From Streptomyces sp. NBC_01788 (GTDB lineage: Bacteria > Actinomycetota > Actinomycetes > Streptomycetales > Streptomycetaceae), in assembly GCF_035917575.1 (NCBI RefSeq), contig NZ_CP109090.1, forward strand, positions 8,205,446 through 8,269,445: a DNA stretch of 64,000 nt, in the 5' to 3' direction. Both the position numbers and the translations under genes were made by a program. This document shows, piece after piece, positions 1 through 7,965 of the stretch (position 1 is the first letter of the stretch; every line of letters begins with the position of its first letter). The notes beneath the pieces were generated by a model that saw only the letters and a list, made by a program, of their open reading frames with translations, made no database searches and was not told the DNA's origin.

Positions 1-367
1 CTGGCCCTGGGTCCAGGAGAACGACCCCGCCGCGGCCGAGCGCATCGCCGAATGCCGCAAGGCCGCCGAGGAGATCGGCGCGTGCCTCGATGCCGTCTCT
101 TCGGAGGCCTGGGGCAAGGTCACCGCCGGCGCGCCCCGTCACCTGCCGCCCTGGACCCGCACCGCGCGCACCCTGTACTGGCCCCGCGCCGAGGCCACCT
201 TCTGGAGCCTCCTGGACGGCGACCCCGCCCGCAGTGCACGTGCCGCGTTCGCCACTGACGCCATCGCCGCACTGCGCACCGCCACCCGCCCGGCGATCGC
301 CCAGCACTTCCGCACCGGCGAAGCCGTCGCCGTCGCCGTAGCCCAGCTGCGCCTGCGCAGCCACTGA
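1..367 (+). CDS. cas8e: Cas8e (Cse1/CasA), C-terminal fragment
   Basis: The reading frame enters from the left edge in frame 2 and stops at 365-367, giving the last 121 residues of a larger protein. It is predominantly helical and contains a tract reading TLYWPRAEATFWSLLDG, which resembles the C-terminal four-helix bundle of type I-E Cas8e, the Cascade subunit that recognises the PAM and, in canonical systems, recruits Cas3. The assignment rests mainly on position: it directly precedes cas11, cas7e, cas5e and cas6e in canonical I-E order on the same strand. The N-terminal PAM-sensing part lies outside the window, so it cannot be judged whether the Cas3-contact surface is kept. Confidence 0.8.
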   Translation, partial: WPWVQENDPAAAERIAECRKAAEEIGACLDAVSSEAWGKVTAGAPRHLPPWTRTARTLYWPRAEATFWSLLDGDPARSARAAFATDAIAALRTATRPAIAQHFRTGEAVAVAVAQLRLRSH

Positions 368-413
368 CCTTTCCCCTCCACCTTCCCGTCCTCTTGCCGA
401 AGGCTGCCGCACC

Positions 414-1085
414 ATGCCCGTCACCACTGCGCAACGCCGCGCCCACTACGACGACTTCGTCCACCAGGTCATCACCCTGTGCGCGGTCAACAGCATCCGC
501 GCCGACCTCGCCTCGAGCTTCGGACGCCCCGTCGCGGAGTGCCCGCGGATGCCCGAACACCTCACCCGGCACATCGCCGGTTTCGGAGCGCGCCGCGCCC
601 ACTACACCGTGGCCGGCCTCATCGCCCTGCACCGCGACCTGCCCCACGAAGACGACCCCTACCAACCCGAACTGCTCATCCCGGACCCCGGCAAGAACCG
701 GGACAGCCCCGCCGTACCGGACGCCACCCGCGCCGTCTCGCCGCAGCACGTCCAGCCCCTTGCACAACCGGCCACGCCTGCGCAGCCCTGGCGCAGCCGC
801 CCCGATCTCGGCACCCACCTCGCCATCGCCGTGGCCCGGTACGGCTTCAAAGAAGCCAGCATGACCAACCGGGTCAAGGTCCTCACCGGACTCGACACGT
901 CACTGCTGCACCCGCAGCTGTGGGCACTGGCCGGCCACCTGCACAGCCGAGGCGCCGCCCGCTTCGACTTCGCCGTCCTCCTCGAGGACCTGGCCTGGTG
1001 GGACGACGACCGGATGAAGATCGCCGCCCGCTGGCGCGAGAACTACTTCCTCGCCCTCCACACCCTCAACCTCACGGAGCACTGA
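414..1085 (+). CDS. cas11: Cas11 (Cse2/CasB), Cascade small subunit
   Basis: A 223-residue protein in the position of the type I-E small subunit, which lines the belly of Cascade and stabilises the R-loop. The helical, Arg-rich C-terminal part (WALAGHLHSRGAARFDFAVL followed by a WWDDDR segment) fits Cse2, although at 223 residues it is somewhat longer than most. A Pro/Ala-rich linker around residues 80-125 probably separates two helical halves. The ATG start follows cas8e by 46 bases and the stop precedes cas7e by one base, so expression is coupled. Identification relies on gene order as much as on sequence, because Cse2 is poorly conserved. Confidence 0.82.
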   Translation: MPVTTAQRRAHYDDFVHQVITLCAVNSIRADLASSFGRPVAECPRMPEHLTRHIAGFGARRAHYTVAGLIALHRDLPHEDDPYQPELLIPDPGKNRDSPAVPDATRAVSPQHVQPLAQPATPAQPWRSRPDLGTHLAIAVARYGFKEASMTNRVKVLTGLDTSLLHPQLWALAGHLHSRGAARFDFAVLLEDLAWWDDDRMKIAARWRENYFLALHTLNLTEH

Positions 1086-1086
1086 C

Positions 1087-2268
1087 ATGGCCGCCTACGC
1101 CCCCGCCCGCTACGCCGACTTCCACGCCCTGCACCCGGTCGGCGCCTCCCTCCTCAACCGAGGGCAGGACGACCTGCCCAAAACCATGGAATTCGGCGGC
1201 GTCGTCCGGCCCATGGCGTCCTCCCAGTCCTGGAAGCGGCCCGTCCGCCTGTGGCTGGAGGAAGTCCTCGACGAGCACGCTGCCCGCACCCGCAAGGTGC
1301 CCCTGAGGGTGGCCGACAGGCTGCGCGCAGCCGGCTGGCCCGACGCTCTCGCCGCTTTCGCCGGAGCCCAGATCGTGCGCTCGGCCACCCGGGAAGGACT
1401 GAAGACCGAGGAAAACCAGAACGGCATCACCTCAGCCACCCTCTACCTGCCGCGCGACGTCCTCGACGACTTCACCGCCCTGTGCACCGAACACCGCCCG
1501 CAGCTCGAAGAAGCCCTCGCGGCCCATATCGCCGAACAGGCCAAGCCCAAGGCCAGGAGGACCAAGCCGGACGCCGTCCTGCCCACCCGCACGGTCACCG
1601 CACTCATCCGCCGCCGCACCGCCACCATCAACCTCTTCGGCCGCATGCTCGCCGAGATCAGCGGCGCCCACGTGGACGGCGCCGTGCAGATGGCACACGC
1701 CTTCACCGTGCACCAAGGCGCCTCCCAGCCGGACTACTTCACGGCGGTGGACGACTGGTCGGATCACGACGAAGCCGGAAGCGCCCACCTGCAGACCGCG
1801 TTCTTCACCAGCGGCCTGTTCTACCGCTTCGCCACCGTCAACCTCACCGAACTGACCCGCAACCTGGACGGGGACCACAAGCAGGCCCTGCACCTGCTGG
1901 CCCTGTTCGCCGAGGCCTTCGCCGACGCCATGCCCGGCGCGAAGAAGACATCCACCGCCCCGCACACCTACCCGCACCTCATCCACTACGCGATCCGTGA
2001 CCGCCGCTCCGTCTCCTACGCCGGCGCATTCGAAAAGCCCGTCAGGCCCGCCCACGGCGGCGGCTACACCGCCCCCGCCGTCCACGCCCTGTCCGAGCAC
2101 GCCGGCCAGCTGAACCGGATGATCGGCACCCGCCGTCTCATCGGCTCCGGCTACACCGCCCTCCAAAGCGAGCCCGTCGACCACCTCGGCACCGCCCATG
2201 CCAGCCTCGACGACCTCATCGACGCGCTCGCCGAGACGGCCGCCCTGCCCTCGGCCGCGACCGTATGA
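1087..2268 (+). CDS. cas7e: Cas7e (Cse4/CasC), Cascade backbone
   Basis: A 393-residue protein matching the I-E Cas7 family, which polymerises along the crRNA as the six-copy Cascade backbone. Supporting features are an N-terminal tract with NRGQDDLPKTMEFGGVVR, which corresponds to the usual Cse4 'NRD..G.PK....GG..R' signature, and the late YASGxx-like MNGILL junction with cas5e. Length is close to typical for the family. It begins one base after the cas11 stop, and its stop overlaps the cas5e start as ATGA, so the effector genes form a tight translationally coupled operon. Confidence 0.92.
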   Translation: MAAYAPARYADFHALHPVGASLLNRGQDDLPKTMEFGGVVRPMASSQSWKRPVRLWLEEVLDEHAARTRKVPLRVADRLRAAGWPDALAAFAGAQIVRSATREGLKTEENQNGITSATLYLPRDVLDDFTALCTEHRPQLEEALAAHIAEQAKPKARRTKPDAVLPTRTVTALIRRRTATINLFGRMLAEISGAHVDGAVQMAHAFTVHQGASQPDYFTAVDDWSDHDEAGSAHLQTAFFTSGLFYRFATVNLTELTRNLDGDHKQALHLLALFAEAFADAMPGAKKTSTAPHTYPHLIHYAIRDRRSVSYAGAFEKPVRPAHGGGYTAPAVHALSEHAGQLNRMIGTRRLIGSGYTALQSEPVDHLGTAHASLDDLIDALAETAALPSAATV

Positions 2269-3056
2269 ACGGCATCCTGCTGCGCCTGGCCGCGCCCCTG
2301 ATGTCGTTCGGGGAACACGCCGCCTTCCACTACCGCGACACCCTCCCTTTTCCCTCCCGCTCGGCCCTCATCGGCATGTTCGCTGCCGCCGACGGACGCG
2401 CCCGGGAGGAAGCCCTCGCACCCGACCCGGCCACCGGCAAAGTCCCGTACACGGACCTGGAGTTCACCGTCCGCGTCGACCGGCCCGGCACCCGCCACAC
2501 CGACTTCCACACGGTCGGCGGCGGCCGCGGCCACCAGAAGGGCTTGCACACCAGCAGCGGCGCGTACCGCCCCGCGGAGAAATCCACCCTCGTCAGCGAA
2601 CGCGTCTACCTCGCCGACGCCGTCTTCACCCTCGCCGTGCAAGGCCCCGACCGGCTGCTGGAACACCTCGTCCACCGGCTCGAACAGCCCGCCTTCGCCC
2701 CCTACCTGGGCCGGCGCGCCTGCGTCCCCCACGAGCCCCTCGTCCTGCGCGGCCCGCACCCCGACCCCGTCGGTGAACTCCGTTACCACGTCCCGCTCGC
2801 CCTGAGCGCCCCACCCGGCCCCGGGCACAGCACCGTGCCGGTCACCTTCGTCTGGGAACACCCGCCCTCCCACGTGCCTGCCGCGCACAGCGAACGCGAA
2901 GTCGCCGACGTCCCCAACGACTTCACTCCCACACGGCGCTTCCACAAGACCCGCCGTACCTGGCACACCACCGAAGACCTGCCCGCCGCCCTGTACGCCC
3001 CACCCCCCGCACTCACCGAACTGACCGCCTACATCCACCAGGACGCCACCCCGTGA
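2265..3056 (+). CDS. cas5e: Cas5e (CasD), crRNA 5'-handle binding subunit
   Basis: A 263-residue RAMP protein. It starts with the typical Cas5 beta strand and 'APLMSFGEHAAFHYRDT..FPSRSALIGM' arrangement (residues about 8-40), in which the conserved PS(R/K)S.(L/I)(I/V)G(M/L) helix is clear. A later segment near residues 110-130 with ERVYLADAVFTLAVQG is also as expected. Cas5e caps Cascade at the 5' handle of the crRNA. The ATG overlaps the cas7e stop by four bases, and its stop overlaps the next GTG start. No truncation or frameshift is visible, so the effector complex appears intact. Confidence 0.92.
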   Translation: MNGILLRLAAPLMSFGEHAAFHYRDTLPFPSRSALIGMFAAADGRAREEALAPDPATGKVPYTDLEFTVRVDRPGTRHTDFHTVGGGRGHQKGLHTSSGAYRPAEKSTLVSERVYLADAVFTLAVQGPDRLLEHLVHRLEQPAFAPYLGRRACVPHEPLVLRGPHPDPVGELRYHVPLALSAPPGPGHSTVPVTFVWEHPPSHVPAAHSEREVADVPNDFTPTRRFHKTRRTWHTTEDLPAALYAPPPALTELTAYIHQDATP

Positions 3057-3763
3057 CCAGCACCCCAACCGCCGCCCTCGCCACCACAGCGACACTGACC
3101 CGCATCCGCCTCAACCGCCGTAGCCCGGCCGCCCGCCGTGACCTGGCCGACGCCGTCAGGCTGCACAAGAGCGTGATGCTCCTGGCCCCCGACGACCTCG
3201 GCGAAAACCCCCGGCAGCAGGCCGGCCTGCTCTTCCGCCTGGAAGACGCCACCGACGACACCCCACCCACCCTGCTCGTCCAGTCCCACCAGCCGCCCGA
3301 CCTCACCCGCCTGCCCCACCACTACGGCACCGCCGAAACCCGACCCCTGCACCCCATGTTCCAGGCCCTGACCCCCGGCCGAGCGGTGCGCTACCGCATC
3401 ACCGCCAACGCCAGCGCCGCCCGCCGCGTCCTGGACGACCACCACCCCGTCGACAACAAGCACGGCCGGAAAATCGTCGCGCTCTACGGCGACGACGCCC
3501 TCGCCTGGTGGCAGCGCCGCGCCCACCAAGCCGGCCTCACCCTGGCCACCACCGACATCACCCCCGCCCGCTTCCCCCGCGCACGCCGCCGCGCCGACAA
3601 GCCCGGCGAACAAGCCCACTCTCCCGGCCCCATGCACGCACTGACCCGCTTCGACGGCCTGGCCACCATCACCGACCCCGACCAACTCAGCCACGCCCTG
3701 CTCACCGGCATCGGCCGCGGCAAGCCCTACGGCGCCGGCCTGCTCACCCTCGCCCCCGCCTGA
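3053..3763 (+). CDS. cas6e: Cas6e (CasE), crRNA-processing endoribonuclease
   Basis: A 236-residue protein that starts with GTG overlapping the cas5e stop (GTGA). It has the double-RRM layout of Cas6e: an N-terminal LTRIRLNRRSPAARRDLADA tract followed by RLHK, whose His (about residue 38) sits where the catalytic His is found in characterised Cas6e enzymes. The C-terminal glycine-rich loop GIGRGKPYGAGLL (about 217-230) is the Cas6 signature. It should cut pre-crRNA repeats and stay bound to the 3' hairpin. An intact Cas6e implies that an array is used, though none is visible in this window. A 48-base gap then leads to a transposase gene instead of cas1. Confidence 0.92.
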   Translation: MTSTPTAALATTATLTRIRLNRRSPAARRDLADAVRLHKSVMLLAPDDLGENPRQQAGLLFRLEDATDDTPPTLLVQSHQPPDLTRLPHHYGTAETRPLHPMFQALTPGRAVRYRITANASAARRVLDDHHPVDNKHGRKIVALYGDDALAWWQRRAHQAGLTLATTDITPARFPRARRRADKPGEQAHSPGPMHALTRFDGLATITDPDQLSHALLTGIGRGKPYGAGLLTLAPA

Positions 3764-3811
3764 CCCACCCGCGCCCCCCGACGTCCACCACCCCAAGAAA
3801 GACCCCGACGC

Positions 3812-5398
3812 GTGCCCGCCACACCACCACCCGACGGCCCCTACGACACCACCTCCCTGCGCGCCGCCGCCGTACGCCGCCTACTGCGCCTGCGTAATGC
3901 CGAACGCCTGACCCACTACGACGTGCGTACCGTCGCCGCCGCCTTCACCGTCCACTGGCGCACCGTGCGCCGCTGGATGGACAACGCCACCACCCACAAC
4001 GGCACCTACACCCCCCAAGGCCGCCGCCACTTCACCCTCACCCCGGCCATGCACGAAGCCCTGGCCCGATGGAACGGCAACGCCGCAGCCACCTACCGCG
4101 AACTCGTCGGCGATGGCATCTTTGGCAACCCGCCCCGTGTATCCCAGGCAACCTTTTACCGCGCCGTAGACCGGGAACTCACGCCCGGCCAGCGTGCCGC
4201 CCTCAGAGGAGGCGAAGCCGCCCGCCGCCGACACGACGTGCACGCCCTGCGCCCGCACGGCAACCGCAACGACGTATGGGAGACCGACCACGTCGAAGCC
4301 AGCGTCTTCGTCAACATCGACGGACGCCGCCGCAAACCCTGGATCACCTGGTTCATCGACCACACCACCGCCGTCATCTGCGGTCTGGCCATCACCCCCC
4401 ACCAGCCCAGCCAGGACGCCATCCTGGCCGCCGCCCGCGACGCCATCCTCTGCACTGATCACCACCGGCCCTTCGGCGGCATCCCCCGCAAGATCCGCAC
4501 CGACCGCGGCCGCGACTTCCTGGGCAAGTGCGTGGACGAAGCGTTCAAAAAGTTCGGCACCGAACTGATCGTCCTGCCGCCCTACAGCCCCCACCTCAAA
4601 GGCACCGTCGAAGCCATCAACGGCGCCGCCAAGCACATGCTGTTCAAAGGACTGCCCGGCTACGCCCACACCCCCCGAAGCCGCCGCGACCGCCGCGGCC
4701 AGCCCCTATGGGCCCTTCACGAACTCCTCGACTACGAAACCTTCATCACCATCGTCCTCGACTGGGTGGACTGGTGGAACAACGACCACACCATCGCCCG
4801 CCTCCACCGGCGCACCCCCGCCCAGGCCTGGCACGCCGACCTCACCCCCATCGACACCCTCGACCCCGCAGACCTGCACACCTACACCCTCACCGACGCC
4901 GGCCCACCCCGGAAGATCACCAGCAAGGGCGTCCGCTGGAAAAGCGCCTACTACGTCGGCGACTGGATGCACGGCCACTCAAGCGCCGGCGAGATGGTCC
5001 GCCTGCGCCACGAACCCCACCACTACCACCGCGTCGAGCTCTACGACGCCGACACCCTCACCTACCGCGGCCCCGCCTTCCGCAGCGACGAAATGAGCCC
5101 CCGCCAAGCCCGTGCACTGCACAACGCCCGCCGACGTGAAGCCGACCGCTACGCCGCCAAAGCCCGCCGAGCACGCAAAAACGCCACACCCCGCTACGCC
5201 GCCACCAGTGTCACCGCCGCGCCCGAACCCCTCAACCGGCTCACCGCCAGCCAGGCAGCCGCCCAGCTACGCCAGTTGCAGACACCGGAAGGCCACCTGC
5301 ACGCCGAAGCCCGGCCCGACCTCCTCAACCGGCCCCAGCCCGACTCCGCCCGCTGGACCAAACCCCGGCCCGACCCCAAACCCCAGGACACCGAGTGA
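3812..5398 (+). CDS. TnsB/TniA/MuA-type DDE transposase linked to the type I-E operon
   Basis: A 528-residue integrase-core (rve) transposase. An N-terminal helix-turn-helix region (about 30-60, TVAAAFTVHWRTVRRWM) and a second DNA-binding domain precede the catalytic core. The acidic triad is visible as D159 (WETDHVEA), D231 (IRTDRGRDF) and E267 (LKGTVEAIN), the last pair spaced as D-35-E. A Mu-type C-terminal beta domain follows (about 370-435), then a basic, coiled Arg/Ala tail. This architecture is that of TnsB/TniA/MuA proteins, which cut and join transposon ends. It starts with GTG 48 bases after cas6e on the same strand, and its stop overlaps the next gene. Position suggests that a Cascade complex directs it, as in CRISPR-associated transposons; that link is inference. 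Confidence 0.88.
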   Translation: MPATPPPDGPYDTTSLRAAAVRRLLRLRNAERLTHYDVRTVAAAFTVHWRTVRRWMDNATTHNGTYTPQGRRHFTLTPAMHEALARWNGNAAATYRELVGDGIFGNPPRVSQATFYRAVDRELTPGQRAALRGGEAARRRHDVHALRPHGNRNDVWETDHVEASVFVNIDGRRRKPWITWFIDHTTAVICGLAITPHQPSQDAILAAARDAILCTDHHRPFGGIPRKIRTDRGRDFLGKCVDEAFKKFGTELIVLPPYSPHLKGTVEAINGAAKHMLFKGLPGYAHTPRSRRDRRGQPLWALHELLDYETFITIVLDWVDWWNNDHTIARLHRRTPAQAWHADLTPIDTLDPADLHTYTLTDAGPPRKITSKGVRWKSAYYVGDWMHGHSSAGEMVRLRHEPHHYHRVELYDADTLTYRGPAFRSDEMSPRQARALHNARRREADRYAAKARRARKNATPRYAATSVTAAPEPLNRLTASQAAAQLRQLQTPEGHLHAEARPDLLNRPQPDSARWTKPRPDPKPQDTE

Positions 5399-6264
5399 CC
5401 CACCCGACCACCACGCCCGAGAACCAGCCGACCGCCGGCCCCAACTACCACTACATGGGCCTACCCGGCGCCCGCGCCATGCTGACCCAGGCCAGCGCAG
5501 AGACCTACGCCAACCTTGTCACCACCCTCAACGCCGACGCCGGCAAGGGCGCCATCATGTGCGTCCACGGCGGCGTCGGCCTGGGCAAGACCTTCGCCGT
5601 CAACAGCCACCTCGACGACCTCGCCCCCCACACCACCCTGCGCATCAAAGTCGGCTCCGCCAAAATCCAGGCCCTGCGCGCCGCCCTGTACAAAAAGCTC
5701 GACCTGCCCGGCGAGGCCCCCCTCAACAGCACCCGCTGCGAAACCATCCTCAAGGAAGCCCTGTCGGAAACCCCGCGCGTCCTGGTCGTCGACGAAGCCC
5801 AGTGGCTCGACACCCGGGCCTTCGAATTCATCCGCGAGCTCTGGGACGACGAAGACACCCGCCTCGCCGTCGTCCTGGTCGGCGCCGAAACCTGCTACCA
5901 GAAGATCAAAAACCGTCCGGCGCTGGACTCCCGCATCCTCGTCTGGCAGCGCTACAAGCCCCTCACCCCGGCCGAAGTCCTCACCGTCATCCCCGAATAC
6001 CACCCTCTGTGGGCGGACGTACCCACCGACGAACTGCTGTGGATCGACGACGTCGCCTGCCACGGCAACTTCCGCCAGTGGGCCAAAATCACCTACCTGC
6101 TCCAGGAACAGCACGGCGGCCCCGGCTCGATGGGGGCCGGAAGCACGGGGCCGACGAACCCGCCCACTCCACACGACGCGGCCGCACCGCTCCCTCCCTA
6201 CAGCCGGGACCTCATGCGCGCCGTCCTCAGCCGCCTCGACCCCACCCAACGTCACACCGACTGA
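5395..6264 (+). CDS. TnsC/TniB-type AAA+ ATPase (transposition regulator)
   Basis: A 289-residue AAA+ ATPase. Walker A is GGVGLGKT (residues 59-66) and Walker B is VLVVDEAQW (129-137); a sensor strand VVLVGAE follows. The size and the VDEAQ form of Walker B match TniB/TnsC/MuB-type transposition regulators, which form filaments at the target and activate the DDE transposase. GTG overlaps the transposase stop (GTGA), so the two are translationally coupled. In described CRISPR-associated transposons this protein bridges TniQ-Cascade and TnsB. No TniQ gene is visible here. The gene ends 26 bases before a convergent toxin-antitoxin operon. Confidence 0.88.
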   Translation: MTHPTTTPENQPTAGPNYHYMGLPGARAMLTQASAETYANLVTTLNADAGKGAIMCVHGGVGLGKTFAVNSHLDDLAPHTTLRIKVGSAKIQALRAALYKKLDLPGEAPLNSTRCETILKEALSETPRVLVVDEAQWLDTRAFEFIRELWDDEDTRLAVVLVGAETCYQKIKNRPALDSRILVWQRYKPLTPAEVLTVIPEYHPLWADVPTDELLWIDDVACHGNFRQWAKITYLLQEQHGGPGSMGAGSTGPTNPPTPHDAAAPLPPYSRDLMRAVLSRLDPTQRHTD

Positions 6265-6290
6265 AGCGCCGCCCCGGCGTCTGGGCACAT

Positions 6291-7427
6291 CTAGCCCGCG
6301 GTGAGATCGCCGGAGAGGCTGATCTCGATGGGGCGTTTGAGTTTGCTGCCGTATTTCCAGTCCAGGACGCCGTCGTGCTGGAGGCGTCCGACGACGATGC
6401 CCGGGGCGATGCCGGCCCGGCGGGCGAAGGCTGTGATGTTGGTGAAGGGCATAGGGCGCTGGGCGAGTTGCTTGTAGGCGGCCGCGTGCTCGGGGGGGAT
6501 GAGGGTTTCCCTGGCGAATGCGTCGGCTTCGTCCTCGCTGCGGTCTCCTTCGGGGGTCGTGTCGTCGTCGCGGTTTGTGTTGTCGATGAAGGTGAGGCGT
6601 TTGCCGTGCAGGAGGACATGCCCGAGCTCGTGGAAGACGGTGAACCAGAAGTGGTCGTCCTTCTTGAACCGGCCGCTGAGGGCGACTCCGACCTTTTCCG
6701 GAGTGAGCCATCGGGTGACGCCGGAGACGCGGCTGTTGGGGGGTGCGGCAACGAACACCACCGCGACGCCGGCCTGGGCGCACAGGTGCGGGATTTCGGT
6801 GCGCCAGACGGCGGGTTCCTCGACGGTCAGGGCGCGTAGCTGGGGGAGTAGCTCAAGCAGGGCTGCACGGTCGTAGGGTGCGCAGGGGATTTCGCGTGCT
6901 CTGAGTTCGGCCTGGCGCAGCCAGACGGCGGTGGCATAGTCGTCGGGTGTGAGGACGGTGGAGCGCCGGAAGGCGGTCCGGTAGCTGCCCCACACGTTCT
7001 CTGCAACCTCGGGGTCGGCGACACCGAAGAACGCCAGCAGATGCTCGAGATTGTCCACCGTGCGCTCTTTGGTCGGCAGGATGCCCCGCTTGACCAGCTC
7101 CTGCAGGGAGAAGCGGTCGAGCCAGTCGAGGCGGTGGCTGAGAGCTTCACGGCTCTGGGTGCGGCTGACGTGGGTGCGCCAGGCGGCCTCCATCTGGTTC
7201 CACAGCGAAGCCGGGATTCCAACGGCCCGCTCCAGCAGAAGGGCAGTCTCGGGGGTGAGGACGGCGCTGCCTTGGACGATCTGGTTGATGTGCTTGGTCG
7301 ACAGTCCGGTGCGGCGGGCGAGGTCCGCCTGGGGGATGCCGAGGGCGTCGAGCTGTTCTTTCAGTGTGTCGCCCGGAGGCAGGACTTCATCCGGTGCGAA
7401 CGGGTGCGGGGCGGAGGGCGGAGTCAC
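6291..7427 (-). CDS. HigA-type XRE antitoxin fused to an ImmA/IrrE-type metalloprotease
   Basis: A 378-residue two-domain protein. Residues about 20-75 are a HigA-like helix-turn-helix (GIPQADLARRTGLSTKHINQ, with the 'VLTPETALLLERAVG' and 'PASLWNQMEAAWR' tail typical of VapI/HigA antitoxins). Residues about 195-330 hold a zinc-protease domain with HELGH at 266-270 and a downstream DEADAFARE helix that supplies the third ligand, as in ImmA/IrrE. Such proteins repress their own operon and may degrade or be controlled by a partner. It starts with GTG behind a GAGAGG ribosome site, 49 bases after the HigB-like gene on the same strand. Confidence 0.85.
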   Translation of the reverse strand: MTPPSAPHPFAPDEVLPPGDTLKEQLDALGIPQADLARRTGLSTKHINQIVQGSAVLTPETALLLERAVGIPASLWNQMEAAWRTHVSRTQSREALSHRLDWLDRFSLQELVKRGILPTKERTVDNLEHLLAFFGVADPEVAENVWGSYRTAFRRSTVLTPDDYATAVWLRQAELRAREIPCAPYDRAALLELLPQLRALTVEEPAVWRTEIPHLCAQAGVAVVFVAAPPNSRVSGVTRWLTPEKVGVALSGRFKKDDHFWFTVFHELGHVLLHGKRLTFIDNTNRDDDTTPEGDRSEDEADAFARETLIPPEHAAAYKQLAQRPMPFTNITAFARRAGIAPGIVVGRLQHDGVLDWKYGSKLKRPIEISLSGDLTAG

Positions 7428-7476
7428 GTGAGTGCCTCTCGGTCGGCGAGGCTGCGGGGCGGGCCTGGTGGCGGGG

Positions 7477-7851
7477 TCAGGGGCGGTGGATCGCTGCGAC
7501 GATCACACCGCGTACGGCGTGCTCGTTCAGGGTGCCGTCGTCGAGGGTGTCGGGCGGGTCGTCGCGCGGGCGGACCACGAGATCGCCGTGATCACCGAGC
7601 GACACCAGCAGAGTGAAGCAGTCCCCGTTGGCTGCGGGCCGCAGCCGCGTGGCCGCAATGTGCCGCAGGTCAGCCAGGTGGTGGGCGGCCGACATCTGGC
7701 CAAGACGCCGGAGCAGGGTGGTCGCTCCGTCGGGGCCTAAACGGTCCCTGCGGGCAGGGCCGTTGTTGCAGACACGGGCGAGCTCGGCGTCCTCGAAGAC
7801 GATCTCCACCAGCGACCTCAGAATCCTTTTCCGTTTACCTACTGCTTCCAT
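7477..7851 (-). CDS. HigB/RelE-family toxin (killer-protein type)
   Basis: A 124-residue protein resembling the HigB/RelE mRNA interferase fold: VEIVFEDAELARVCN at the start, a middle LLRRLGQMSAAHHLADLRH helix, the RLRPAANGDCFTLLVSLG strands and a final RGVIVAAIHRP strand. These toxins cleave mRNA on the ribosome. ATG at 7851 is preferred because GGGAGG lies 6 bases before it; a GTG at 7875 is weaker. The order is toxin first, antitoxin second, as in higBA. It is divergent from the CBASS operon, with about 110 bases between. The AT-rich run just upstream suggests the higBA promoter is there. Confidence 0.75.
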   Translation of the reverse strand: MEAVGKRKRILRSLVEIVFEDAELARVCNNGPARRDRLGPDGATTLLRRLGQMSAAHHLADLRHIAATRLRPAANGDCFTLLVSLGDHGDLVVRPRDDPPDTLDDGTLNEHAVRGVIVAAIHRP

Positions 7852-7965
7852 GTTATCCTCCCGATCAAGGTCCACAAGATTTCATGCACCTGCTGGGTAA
7901 ATGAAACTGTGGAGTAGGGTGTGGCCTGTGTTACCGCCGGCCGCTGGAGATCTGGAGGACAGCTC

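Noticed and set aside
5461..6783. Long minus-strand frame of 440 codons opposite the ATPase gene
   Set aside because: It is the GC-rich shadow of the plus-strand AAA ATPase and then of the XRE-protease gene; it has no motif and no ribosome site.
5112..6839. Plus-strand frame of 575 codons across transposase, ATPase and protease genes
   Set aside because: Arg/Pro/His-rich shadow translation crossing three well-supported genes in another frame.
1..7900. A CRISPR array near the cas genes
   Set aside because: I looked for regularly spaced 28-30-base repeats on both strands in the spacer regions and found none; any array must be outside the window.
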